This document shows positions 46,236 to 57,130 of a DNA stretch of 64,000 nt, piece after piece; the stretch's first letter is position 1; every line of letters starts with the position of its first letter. The notes under the pieces are model-generated. The model made no database searches. It saw nothing but the letters and a program-made list of their open reading frames with translations, and had not been told where the DNA came from. The translations under genes were made by a program, and so were the position numbers. The DNA lies in NCBI GenBank assembly GCA_911728435.2, contig OU452203.1, positions 20,108,293 through 20,172,292 of the forward strand, read 5' to 3'. This DNA is from Apoderus coryli. Taxonomy: Eukaryota > Arthropoda > Insecta > Coleoptera > Attelabidae.

Positions 46236-47055
46236 TGATGCAAAAACATTTCTTTTCTTTCTGTTAAACGTTCCTCTCTTTTGAGCTCTTTTGTAAATAT
46301 TAGTAAACCTGTTAAAACTTGGTCTAACTCGATTCGGAAATGATCTACTACTCTCGCTTATTTGTATTACAACTTAATAAAAGTTGAAACAAAGTCAAAC
46401 TTTTCTTGGTCCGAAAATCTCATTTTAAAAACTTTTGTAATTAAAGTAAAAATCTGAAGGACAAAAATATATATTTAAATTACCTACTTGTCATTATTCT
46501 GACAAAAGTCAATAAAAACTAATTTGGGTTTCCTGGCTAACTTGGTTCGATTTTGTTTAGAGTATAGAGTAAATTGTATATTTTTAGATACTAAGTTAAG
46601 CCTTTTTTCTAGACCCATTATTAAAATATAGGTGACCACCCTGTATATACATAAATAATTATTAAAATCGAACCCAACCCTTTGCACTATTTGACGAATA
46701 AATTTTCAATATAAATTCAACACAATACTAATATTATATTTGTGTTTGCAATTGACAGGGTTGGGGAATTTCGGGAGGGGTTTCATCTATGAAGAGACAA
46801 CAACAATAAATTTGGGGCAATAGCGCAATCAAATAAATTTGAAGTGCTAACAGACCCACATTGTAGATATATATGGGGAAACGCGTTTCACTGAATTTCA
46901 CTAACAGACCCCAACATTATGTATAATTGACTTAAAACTTGTCAAATTATGTGGCCACAGATTTATTGCTATGTTCAATCAGTGTTTGTGTATTTAATCA
47001 TGGTACGAGGGAGCGTCCTTATGTATAAATTCAAATTATTTTTTTGACAATGCAC
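46236..47055. other. Intron 1; no gene recognised
   Basis: AT-rich; a CCACCCTGTATATA motif at 46637. Confidence 0.5.
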
Positions 47056-47059
47056 TTAA

Positions 47060-48836
47060 CCCATTTGTGCCCATGGAAGTTTTTTTGTGAAAAAATCACT
47101 ATAAATTATGTTTATTTAAAGATTTGTGTTCCTAGGACACAGAAATAATATAATTTTCAAAATATTTCAAATATGAAAGGAAAAAAATAGGCGTACTCAT
47201 ATGAGTACAATGGGCACAAGTGACAGCTATGATACTCATGATTAGGATGCGACGAAATTATATTTTTTGAAATGAAACTACGCACGCCTCGGTTACAAAA
47301 AAAGTTTCCAAGCTTAGGTCCCACGTACAAATGACAAACAATAGGTACGTACCGTGTGATCTGATGGTTGAGCAACACATGCCAAAAGTTCTAATACAAC
47401 TTTTGATCAAAGGAGTAATGTGGACTTAGTTTGGCTCTTACTTGAAACGCTGGATCGTTTTGCACCGCAATAAACGTCAAAGGTGTAACAATATCCAGCA
47501 AAGCAAAGCATCCACTCAATGTAACCGAACCGCACTGGTTTTCCCCTAATAAATTGTTTTGCGGAATGGTGACCAAAGTACTTCACCATTGCCTCATCTA
47601 TAGACAGATCAGGATGGAAAGGTGCCCAGTTGGAAGTTTTTATTGAACATCGTCATTAGAGGTCTAACTTTATACATGTTATCGTTTTTATCCAGGTTCG
47701 AATTGTCGGAAAAATGCAGGTACTTTTTAAGTTTATAATAGCGATTTCGAAACAGCCTAAGATATACACGGTATTGCTAAATCCTCATCTCAGCTCCAGA
47801 ACACACGCTCCCTCGGCAGCTTGTGGTAACCACTAAACATTAGGATACCTAAGAATACTTTGATTTCTTCTTCAGTTACAGAAAAATCGTGATCATGTTT
47901 TGAGCAGCATAGAACATCAACTGCTCTGCAATATGCGTAAACATTTCCTCATCGAAGAGTCTCTCAAATGTTTCTACTGGAATTTCATTATCTACATATT
48001 CTTTTAGATTGTTCAGTTGCTCATTATACCCATGGGATTTGTACATTTCTAGATTTATAAGATCTTCAGTCCTTGTTGATTCAGGTTCTTTGTCTGTTTT
48101 CATTTTTGTTTTGTTTTGGAGGATTTGAAGATCTCTGAGCCGCTCTAGTCACAAATTCAGAAAATGGAATATCATCTTCCTCACTGTCATAATGGACCTC
48201 AACTTCTCCAGGAAAATCATGTTGTACATCATCTTCGTCGATGTCTTCTTCATCGGTTGAGTGTCCACATCAGGCGGGATTAGAACAATATCTGCATGTT
48301 GCTGACTGGAACTTTCAACTTCATCAAGAGCAGTACCAAGTCTTGTCTGAAGTTTGCCATAGAAAGCTTTAGGGGTTGTAAGTGAATAGTCATCAGCATC
48401 CATCACAGTATTCGATTTGTAACAACAAACCGCCATAATTATTTGACCACTTATGTGCCCACTGTACTCATATGAGTACATCAACCTAGCATGTTATACT
48501 GCAACTAAATGCAGTAAAATATACTACTTTTATATTAATTATATCCTTGAATACATACCTTAGAATGTGTATATGATCTCAGAACACTAAATAATAACAG
48601 CTTTCTAATCAAAATATCGGCACAACTAAAACCAGAACATGTACGCATTTATTGACAAAATTATAACGTGACTGTCAATTTATAACAGCACCCGCTTTCG
48701 CGTAAAGTGCAATAGTTGACTTCCTATACATTACAGAAGCCTGTCATGTGGGTTTGTTTTAGATTTCAAGCGATAGCTGTCAGTAGCGACGAAATTTATA
48801 AACTGTACCCAAACAAGTACAATGGGATCAAATGGG
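47060..48836 (-). mobile_element. piggyBac element with TTAA target duplication
   Basis: TTAA at 47056-47059 and 48837-48840 flanks inverted ends CCCATTTGTGCCCATGG (47060) and CCCATTTGATCCCATTG (complement at 48820-48836). TTAA duplication and CCC-starting ends define piggyBac. The element is 1.78 kb, shorter than autonomous copies (about 2.4 kb). A 16-bp palindrome GTACTCATATGAGTAC occurs near each end (47195 and 48463), each next to a copy of TGTGCCCA. The right end is 67 bp from exon 2 of the Ig gene. Confidence 0.92.
47340..48460 (-). pseudogene. piggyBac transposase, N-terminal and first catalytic part
   Basis: Minus-strand frames in order: acidic N-terminus (LGTALDEVESSSQQHADIVL, DDIPFSE in another frame), PVETFERLFDEEMFTHIAEQ, VTEEEIKVFLGILMFSGYHK, NMYKVRPLMTMF-like, HPDLSIDEAMVKYFGHHSAK (the first catalytic Asp of the piggyBac DDD triad lies in SIDEAMV), QFIRGKPVRFGYIEWML, TFDVYCGAK and KVVLELLACVAQPSDHTV. 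Multiple frameshifts and stops are present. The second and third catalytic Asp and the C-terminal cysteine-rich domain are missing. Confidence 0.9.
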
Positions 48837-48903
48837 TTAATACAGAGAAAACGTTCTTGTCATTTTATTTGAGTAAGTTTCTTATTTAATTTATTTTTTT
48901 CAG

Positions 48904-49026
48904 GAATTCGGCCAGCCAACATTAAAGTTGACCCAGCTACATTACCCACATTCTTGACATCCAGCCAAGTGTTCAAAGTGAAAGATCAAGACACGGTTGT
49001 GTTACCGTGCCAGGTTTCAAATCCCG
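48904..49026 (+). CDS. Klingon/lachesin-type Ig adhesion protein, coding exon 2 (start of Ig1)
   Basis: Residues 20-61 of the predicted protein. The acceptor is a long T-rich tract ending ttttttcag at 48903; the donor is CCCG|GTAAGT at 49027. Both ends are phase 1. After a short linker, the PTFLTSSQVFKVKDQDTVVLPC stretch (positions about 34-55) carries the B-strand cysteine of Ig domain 1 (Cys55). This arrangement and wording match insect klingon, CG7166 and CG34353 proteins (from memory of the families). These are GPI- or membrane-anchored cell-surface adhesion proteins of the nervous system. A piggyBac copy ends 67 bp before the exon. Confidence 0.88.
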
Positions 49027-50293
49027 GTAAGTTATGAGAACACACATTTCAGTATTTTACGATTTTTATCAAAACGATGCAATGTACGAGGGACTATAAA
49101 TTATATCAATAACATTCTTGGCATCTATATATTGTATAGGATAGAAACTAAATTATTTTGTATGAATATCCACAAAATTCTGATACTAGTCAAAGGTAAT
49201 CCCTAAGAAAGTAGACGAAAATCAACACCAACAAATATCAGTCCGGACCTGATCGATCCTTTGTTATATTCTTGTTTATTGCCTAGTAGTTTTACTACAG
49301 TCATTACTTGACAGTAAAAAAGCTTGAAAAATATTATACCAGGATTTCTTTCAGTTTTCAATTGAAATTTTTATTGCATTCTATTAAAGTGAAATTAAAG
49401 GAAATGCCTGCCTGGGCGATTAAAGATTTACGTCGATCGAGCAATAAAGCATAAGTAAAGTAAAGCGGCAAAGAAAAGGTAAACGAAATAGTAATTTTCC
49501 TTATTCGGGAAGATGAGGTTAGACAGCTTGAAAGTTTGTAATCAATTTCAATTTGCTGACTGCCTGAAAAACGGTTCGATGTATTTTGCAAGATTTACAA
49601 GCTGGAGCGATTTTTCAGCCTCATTATATCTCTTCTAACTATAAATAGAAAAGCGTAATTGGCTCTGTTTTACGTTTTGGGGTTTCTTAAAACTAATATA
49701 CAGTTTGTCTCCAAATTAGTGCATGCATAAAATAATCAGAGATAACGAACTAATAACAGTATGTCTTTGGTGTTTGTTCTTATTGGTTACGAACTATAAC
49801 CCTGACATACATGACCTGATACTTTGTTCGAAACGACCCCAGTCTATGAGTGCTCTTGAGTTCTCTTTGCCTATACCTCAATAGGGACTCTCTATTTTAG
49901 ACATACTGTATAATTAGGGCAAAACAAGAGTACAAATTAAAGAAAGTCCCAACCTGGCAAACGAAATGGTTCTAAATAATAACAGTAAAGACGACACGAT
50001 GTTTGTTTGTGAAAATACCCAAGGATAATAATTCAAAAGTAGGTACGTTTCGCCGTCCATTAATTTTAGACTAATTTACAAAAGACTCTCTGTTTTTAGG
50101 GATTGGTTGGGTAAAGGGGAAAGGAAAGACGGTAGAAACAGATATGTTTCAACTGTAAAATATACTAAGCTAAATGTAATAAACGCTCTTGTCGGGTTTA
50201 AGTGGAAAATTAAATAACAAATACGTTCCCTGATAAATTATATTGGTTTTTATGTTGTTTACGTTAATTGGACAAGTTTCCTTTTAGGTCATG
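49027..50293. other. Intron 2; no gene recognised
   Basis: AT-rich intron sequence; no conserved frame. Confidence 0.6.
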
Positions 50294-50318
50294 TACGAGG
50301 GGTGCCTTTTATGTTTTT
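50294..50318 (+). mobile_element. Solo mariner-type terminal repeat in intron 2
   Basis: TACGAGGGGTGCCTTTTATG and five more bases match the mariner end at 10555 with about two differences. No complementary end and no transposase are seen. It lies 75 bp upstream of exon 3. Confidence 0.65.
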
Positions 50319-50392
50319 ACAAAACAACATTTGACTGGTTGTAAAAATATAGAAGGTACGCATTAAGCAATAATTATTGGTCAATTTTTCAG

Positions 50393-50593
50393 GTCCATAC
50401 GTGTTAGCATGGAAGAAAGGTATTGCAGTTCTTTCCGCTGGTTCCGTTCTAGTGTCCCCTGATCCCCGTGTAAAACTGAATCTGGATTACAGTTTAGAGA
50501 TCAAAGAGGTTGGGCCACAAGATGCTGGTGACTATGTGTGTCAAATTGGAACGCTACAGCCGAGAGAAATAACGCACACTGTTGAAATACTTG
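50393..50593 (+). CDS. Klingon/lachesin-type Ig adhesion protein, coding exon 3 (rest of Ig1)
   Basis: Residues 62-127. The acceptor is caatttttcag at 50392; the donor is CTTG|GTAAGA. The exon is 201 bases, exactly 67 codons, phase 1 at both ends. It supplies the C-strand tryptophan (YVLAWKKG, Trp67) and the F-strand signature DAGDYVCQI (Asp104 to Cys110). The disulfide Cys55-Cys110 therefore closes Ig1 across exons 2 and 3. The closing HTVEIL leads into VPP of exon 4, the standard Ig1-Ig2 junction in klingon/CG7166-like proteins. No N-glycosylation sequon is present in the visible protein. Intron 2 (49027-50392) is 1.4 kb. Confidence 0.92.
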
Positions 50594-50839
50594 GTAAGAA
50601 ATTTTAACAAATTGCCAGTTTGTAAAAACAGGATCCTTGATGTTTTTTATGTGAAAAAACTTCGTAATAAGCTTTTATTATTCAATTATTTCATTAAATC
50701 ATTATTATTAGTTCAAAAACCTTATCTAGAACAATGCATAAATAAATATAATGTAGGGTAAAACAAAATCAGCTTTTGTAAAACAAGTAGTTTAATAACC
50801 CTCGCTTAATTGACTAAACCGCCCAAATGTAAAACTAAT

Positions 50840-51010
50840 AGACATGCACACAAATCGTTTACAAACATATAGAACAGAAATGGGTCTAAGTTAGAGCTTT
50901 GAGACACCCCACAAGGCAACTGTAAATTTGAAGATCACTGTATTCAAACAAATACGAACGTCTCCGAAAAATCATCAACTCTATCAAAAGCTTTTCAAAA
51001 ACTTGTATTT
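50840..51010 (-). pseudogene. LINE reverse-transcriptase scrap in intron 3
   Basis: The minus strand shows KAFDRVDDFSETFVFV and then LPCGVSQSSNLDPFLFYMFV followed by NDL, i.e. SKAFD and GVPQGSNLGPLLFLLFINDL with a deletion between and several substitutions. It ends before the catalytic YADD. Confidence 0.65.
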
Positions 51011-51504
51011 AGCTTTTTCTTATATTTAACATTCATGGCAAAACAGAACAACGAAAAACACTTTTTCTACTTTATAGAGGCATTTTTTTGTCAGCATGAA
51101 AAAGTCGTTTGTAATACCGATTTATCCTCTAATGGTTAAAATGTCATAGCAACCTTTTCGTAGTCTAACTTTTTTTTGTGTTAGTTCTTTTCACAGAGAA
51201 AAATGTGTTTCATATTTGGATTCTAGCCAGATAAAAGAGACTGTTATGACATTACTAATTCAGTGTAAGTAATTGAATGATTCTTATACGACCATTCTGC
51301 AGGCATGTATTACAAGTGTAAGTGTGATTCTTATATTTTACACCATTTTTTTTACCGGTCTGGATGTGGATGGCGATTCTATAATAGTCGTGACCCAAGA
51401 AAATGAAATCCAAAATATGCAAGCCGCTATTTTTGAAGTGTATTTTTAACACCAATTCAACTAGTTAAATATAAAAAAATTTACATTTTAATTATTTTTT
51501 GATT

Positions 51505-51880
51505 TTACCCCCTTTTCTACTATTTACGAACGCCTATGTAAATAAAAGTTTCTATGCTGCATTTTGTCGGTTATCTTATATCAAAGCTATATATAATTAG
51601 CCAATTTTTCTGGTATTATGTGGGCAACATAATATATATTTTTTATGTTTGGACCCCTTTTCCACTATTTACGGATGCCTATCAAAGTAAGTTATTTATG
51701 ACACATTTTATAGGTTATATTCTATCAAAGTTATAAAGAATACCATTTTTTAAAATCTTTTTTACCCCATTTTACCTATTTTCGAAAGCCAATGTGGTCT
51801 AATATTTTATGTTCAATATTGTAGGTTATATTCAATTAAATACGTATAAAATTATGCAGTATTTCGGATAAGTTTAAGAA
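51505..51880. repeat. Three-copy degenerate tandem repeat
   Basis: Segments starting ccccttttctactatttacg (about 51509), ccccttttccactatttacg (about 51655) and accccattttacctattttc (about 51765) each continue with a TAT/TATCAAAG..TATA block. Unit length is roughly 110-145 bp and copies are diverged. Confidence 0.6.
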
Positions 51881-51974
51881 CAATGAATTTTTTGAATTTT
51901 TGAACCCTCTTTTAAACCCCTTGCCTACGCTCAATGTTTCCCAAAATCTAATCAGCTCCTTGCCATGTCCAATA

Positions 51975-52050
51975 GTATTTTTGTACCAAATTTGGTTAAA
52001 ATCTGTTAAGTGGTTTTTGCGTTTTCGTGGATACAGACAGACATTTTTTT
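51975..52050. repeat. Dispersed insect repeat motif
   Basis: The wording ccaaatttggttaaaatctg..aagtggtttttgcgttttcg..ggatacagacagac is the degenerate ATTGGT..AGTGGTTTTGGAGTTATCGC..ACAGACAGAC motif common in insect repeat families (from memory). No element boundaries are seen. Confidence 0.4.
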
Positions 52051-52830
52051 AAAACTACTTATTTATGCATAAAATGACCAAAAACAAGGATTTCCGGTGA
52101 AATTTGACTACTAAATTTGGACACCCTCTATCTCGAGAATGAAGCATTTGCGGACATGGGTTTAATGGCAAAATGCTTAAATCACTTTCAGCAATCTCCA
52201 GTTTTCGTTTGTTGCAACCATAATGAATCACTCTGTATATGATATGGAGAGCTAAAAATTGTTTTCAAGAAAGAAAAAAAAATAAAAAAAGAAAAATGGT
52301 TCAAGAACATAGAAAAGAAAGCTGTTTCGGTTGCAAGTAGAGTCATAAATAGTATATTTTAATCAAATTTGATCACAAAGTTTTATTTCTGAATATATTT
52401 CGAAAGGAGGCTTATTCAAAATGCAATAACAGCATCCTCTCGAAAATGTAAATCAAAATTATTCCCACTTTTATCTTACTTTCCACGCCACAATGAAAAT
52501 CATGATAATAAAATGAGAAAAAAAGCTCTTATAAATGAGCGAAAAAGCTCTGCGGTATATGGCCGGGACTCATTTTATTATTTTCAGCAATGGAAACACA
52601 TAAATTTCATGTGTTCTGCGGATATAGTCCCACGATATATACATAAGGTTGACTTAAATGTTTCATCTTGTTTTTGATGATGCATCGTACCTATTCTGCT
52701 GCTGAGTCAGAGAAATATGGGTAATATACCGTTCAAGAATTAAATGCCTGGACTGGGCAAGATAAACGGGCAAACATGGACGGAGGTTTGGGTGTAAAAT
52801 TAATTTAAAAAAATACCTTCAAACTCTTCT
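52051..52830. other. Intron 3; no gene recognised
   Basis: AT-rich intron sequence with a degraded CACTCTGTATATG motif near 52230. Confidence 0.5.
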
Positions 52831-52834
52831 TTAT

Positions 52835-54560
52835 TTATTTTTTTTTTATTTATTTATTGTCATTACATGTCATTACCAAAAAAGGTTTACACAAGTCATA
52901 TTAAATACTAAAATGTTACATAACACAACATAAAAACATAGAAATGTATATAACTTAATCAAAATAGAAAGTCAGTGCTGAGGAATTCATCAATGGAGTA
53001 AAAAGCCTGGTCAATTAAGTAGTTTTTTAATCTATTTTTGAACATTGCAAGGCTCAGTGTTTTCAAACTATCTGGCAAATGATTATAGCATGTGGGACCA
53101 TAATAATTTACAGAATTTCTGCTTCTACCCAACCTCATATATTCAGGAAGAATGTCATTTTTGTTTCTGGTATTGTGGTTGTGAACTTCATCATGCCTTA
53201 TGTACAGATTGTAATTATTTTTCACATACATAATTGAATTGTAGATATAGAGACACGGGAGTGTAATTATTTTACATTCTTTAAATTTAGGCCTGACTCC
53301 TCTCTAAACTTTAAATCTGTCATTATTCGCACCACTCGTCTTTGGATTGCGAATACCCGACTAGCATGACAAGAGTGTCCCCAAATTGACAAAGCATATG
53401 AAGCCACACTGTGAAAAAGGCCATAATATTCTGATTTCAAAACATTAAAAGAGACTTCACCCTTCAAGCTTCGCAACATGAACACAACCTTAGACAACTT
53501 GGCAATGGTAACCTCGACATGACCCGCCCAGGTTAGCTTTTGGTCCAAAGTGACACCCAAAAACTTTACCAGACCATCAGAAACAGCAACATCCGTCTCA
53601 CATAATGTAAATATTCTAGTACCTGTTTTATTGGCATTCATACAGAGTTTGTTAGCTGCAAACCAGTCAGCAGCCCTCGACTGTGAATTAATCATACTTG
53701 AGGCCAGAACATCACTCGACAGTTCAACATCGACAATAGTTGAATCGTCTGCAAACAATGTCAGGTCAGAGCATGGCAGATTTTCATTAACGATTTACCG
53801 CTACAAATCGTTAATGAAAATCAAAAACAATAGAGGTCCGAGCACCGAGCCCTGTGGGACTCCACAAGAGCGCAACAAGGGCTGAGAAGACTTTAACTCA
53901 AACATCGTTACAACATTCCTACCAGTGAGATAGGAACTCAGCAAACGAATCGAATTCGCACTCATATCGTATCGCTCCAGTTTACCCAACAAGATATTGT
54001 GTGAGACGCAATCAAACGCCTTTGTTAAATCAAGGAAAGAAGCCCCCACAAGCCTTCTACTCTCAAAAGCGGTTATAACGCTATTTATAAAGTTTTCTAT
54101 AGCTGAAACGGTGTTAAGTTTCGGTCTAGATCCAAATTGTTTCGGAGAAAATAAATTATTTCTTTCAAAATAGTTGGCTAATTGTTTAAAGAGTATCTTT
54201 TCAAAAATTTTGCCTAGAACAGGCACTATAGAAATAGGGCAATAGTTGTTCAATTCATATGGAGATCCTTTTTTGAATAACGGTATAATTTTTCTTCGTA
54301 GATATACTCGTATAATTATTAAAGTTTCAATAAAACCCAATGCACGTCTCCTAATCTAGGCACAATTAGAGATAATTTGGAGTTCTTAGAAGATATGAAA
54401 CTGTTTTCAATTAACAAATTGAACACGAGATTATAGACTTTATTAAAGGTGCCAAAGCCTCAGCAATAAGTTCGCAGGATATGGCCTTTTCCAATGAACT
54501 AATATTTAAATTAAGCAAATAAAATAAAAATATTTGCTCATCGACACCACTGCCCTACGG
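52835..54560 (-). pseudogene. LINE with well preserved reverse transcriptase, in intron 3
   Basis: Antisense to the Ig gene. It reads [80 protein letters not shown] (54340-53801) and MFADDSTIVDVELSSDVLAS (catalytic FADD, 53758). Further on are LGVTLDQKLTWAGHVEVTIA, FHSVASYALSIWGHSCHASR and IQRRVVRIM, then HNTRNKNDILPEYMRLGRSR and YLIDQAFYSIDEFLS (53231-52959). A degraded N-terminal part extends to about 54560. A 3'UTR ends in an (AATA)n/A-rich tail near 52835. The endonuclease is missing. It has few frameshifts, so it is one of the younger LINE copies here. Confidence 0.9.
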
Positions 54561-54941
54561 TGAAATTTCGGGAACAATATATTAGTCAGGATCAACAAAA
54601 GAACCCAACATTGTTCAGTAATACTTTGTACGGCTAAAAACGCAATTTATACGGATAGAGATTGTTCTACATGTATGACATATTTGGCTATAAAAACCAA
54701 CCAGATACGTTCTCTGTTTTGTAACTGCAGTTTTAGCTCTACAACTGCTTTTGTTGTTTGAAAAATGATCTCGGTAAATTGCTGCTTTATTTTTCTCTCA
54801 ATCAACTACTCAGCATAGCGTGATATTTTATATTTAAAGACTGGCAAACTAAAGTGATTTCGACAACAAAAAAAAAAGAAGCGAAAAGGTTTCAACGCAA
54901 TTCGAGAATTTAGACGTCTTTATTATGATTCTATGTTTCAG
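54561..54941. other. Intron 3, last part
   Basis: Nothing recognised except the branch/acceptor region ending tatgtttcag before exon 4. Confidence 0.6.
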
Positions 54942-55214
54942 TTCCTCCAAGGATACATTACGTGACGTCCAACGGACGCGTAGAAGTTAAAAAAAGCTCT
55001 TCGGTACGTTTGGAGTGTAAAGCTTCAGGAAATCCTGTTCCCAAAATAACATGGTCAAGGAAAAATAACCTGTTGCCAGGTGGAGAACAAACCGCAATGA
55101 CTCCAATTCTAGCTTTGGATCGTGTCGATCGACATCAAGGTGGAATATATCAATGCACGGCGAGTAATGGTGTGGGCACGGACGCTACTGAACAGATATT
55201 TTTACATGTGTTAT
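54942..55214 (+). CDS. Klingon/lachesin-type Ig adhesion protein, coding exon 4 (Ig2); gene continues beyond window
   Basis: Residues 128-218, 273 bases, phase 1 to phase 1. The acceptor is tatgtttcag at 54941 and the donor T|GTAAGT at 55215. One complete C2/I-type Ig domain is seen: VRLECKASGNPVPKITW (Cys153, Trp165) and GGIYQCTASNGVG (Cys199). The DRHQGGIYQCTASNGV stretch is especially close to what I remember of CG7166/klingon Ig2. Such proteins normally have a third Ig domain opening with YPP and then a C-terminal anchor. I looked for a phase-1 exon of this kind after 55215 and found none convincing, so intron 4 is probably longer than 8.7 kb. Lachesin and DIP/IgLON-like paralogues are the alternatives. 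Confidence 0.93.
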
Positions 55215-55859
55215 GTAAGTGAATATTTCACTAATATTAACCCTAATAAAATCAGTATGTCGCCAAAATTCTCATTAAAATATGGCAAAATAATAACGTC
55301 CTTTTTAGCATTAGTTTGTTGCCTGCGTTTTATGCCAGCCACAACCATAAATTTCTCATAATATTGTGAAATTTTATGTCTCTGCCCTTTTCGGAAAACT
55401 GCATCAGCCAAAAGAGACTGGAAAAATAACAGTGTGGATTTTATTGTAGCAGAACTATTAAATTCACTAGTGATATATACGTCTGGCAACCTTTCCGTTG
55501 GTATTACAAAATAATATCATATTGCCCGATATATTCGATTGTTTTTCGGCCATTTTATAGCTTTTAGTACAATTGATATTGGTTTAAATAAACTACGTTA
55601 TTGTTGGCCCAAAATATATTTTAATTGAATTAATATATATTTTTTAATACCGGGTGTACGGTTATAAACGTCACACACTGGGGCAACAGGGCCTTAAAGT
55701 TGGCAATAAATCAGAACCTTCACAAATGTATTTGTCTTATGACTAATTAGTTAGTAAAATATCATTAGTTCATAAAAAAATGTCATAACTAGCTTCTTAA
55801 CTAATAAAATAATTAAAAAATAAATAAAATATAGATATGTACAAAATATTTTACAATAA
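55215..55859. other. Start of intron 4; no gene recognised
   Basis: It begins with the GTAAGT donor of exon 4. No third-Ig exon found. Confidence 0.55.
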
Positions 55860-56130
55860 CTTTGCAGAAAATACTTCTAATTATAATAATTTTTGTTTTG
55901 CTTGGATTCAAATGTAAACCATGCCACTTAGAGACTTCAGATATTATTTTTAAGTCGTTATTTATAAGATCACATTCTGCCTGAGAACTCTCTATTTTAA
56001 AAGAATGATATAGCTGAAAATCGCCAGCATATTGGTGGGATATACACGTTTTTAAATAACTACTAAAATCAGCGGTATATATGGAAAATAGAATTGGTCC
56101 CAACACACTACCCTGCGGCACCATTGACAA
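55860..56130 (-). pseudogene. LINE palm fragment
   Basis: The minus strand reads VPQGSVLGPILFSIYTADFS, YLKTCISHQYAGDFQLYHSF (YADD has become YAGD, so the catalytic second Asp position is altered) and SKWHGLHLNPSKTKIIII. Both ends are abrupt. Confidence 0.85.
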
Positions 56131-56779
56131 TTACTTTCTGTTTCCTGCAGTTTAATTGTTAATAGATTATAATATAAATAGATTGACGAAAAATAGTAAA
56201 AACAGCAGTATTTTAATAAAAACAATAACATAGTTCGAACACAGCCATCAACATGTATATTAACTGTAATTTATTTCTAATTACAATATTACCCTATGAA
56301 TGTTGATTCCAAAAGCAAATGTTGAATGTCTCTGCCGGCAAATTGGAAGAGCCTCGAATTTAATGGTGCAACAACGCACAAGAGAACGTCGTCGTCAAGA
56401 GGGAGAACTAAATATTAATGAATGACTTTGTGGCCAGACACTGACTAAACTTTTCGGAGAAATTCTCGTAACGAGGCACACACATATATATACCCACACT
56501 ACTTTGTCCAGTTGGTTTTGTTAATAATACAAGTTAAACTTTGTACCTTTTGGGAGTTTATTCTCAAAGCAAGTCTATTACCACACCAAACCAAAGAAAT
56601 TGCGTTGGAGAAATACCTGGAGAACATTTTGATATTTGTTCTGTAAGAGTAACTTGTAAATATTACGAGGCGCAGCTCTATGGTTAAAATGTTATTCATG
56701 TCAAAAAGGCTCTTGAAATAGTGCTACAAGTCGTCCTGTGTGAACTTCATCCATCAATCTTGACTTGCTTAATAGAGCG

Positions 56780-57130
56780 TTAAAAAATAATACCTATTCG
56801 TAATATTAATGAACATGTTTATTAATAGTATCAATATTGTTTATTGATTTTTAATTAACAGTATTTGTGGATTCAATAAACACTTTAATTGGGATAATGA
56901 ATTCATTCATTGTGACAATTAAAACATTTATTGTTAAAATGTTCTCCACAAACATTTGAAATACGTAATATTAATATATTACTGGGGTACATTGTCCCAA
57001 TGAACACGTTTAATTGTGACAATATACCTTACATCAGTCAATGTAAGAGTTCATTGTCGCAATGGACTGTCTTTATTGTTTTAATAATGGCGTTCATTGT
57101 TCTAATGTACACTGTTCATTGATATTATGT
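56780..57130. repeat. Array of degenerate CATTGT..CAAT palindromic words
   Basis: A series of short inverted words (TTCATTGTGACAATTAA, TACATTGTCCCAATGAAC, TTTAATTGTGACAATATA, TTCATTGTCGCAATGGAC, TTCATTGTTCTAATGTAC) recurs every 20-45 bp. It resembles the subterminal arrays of the CACTA-like element at 11203-12606, but no CACTG end was found beside it. Confidence 0.55.
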
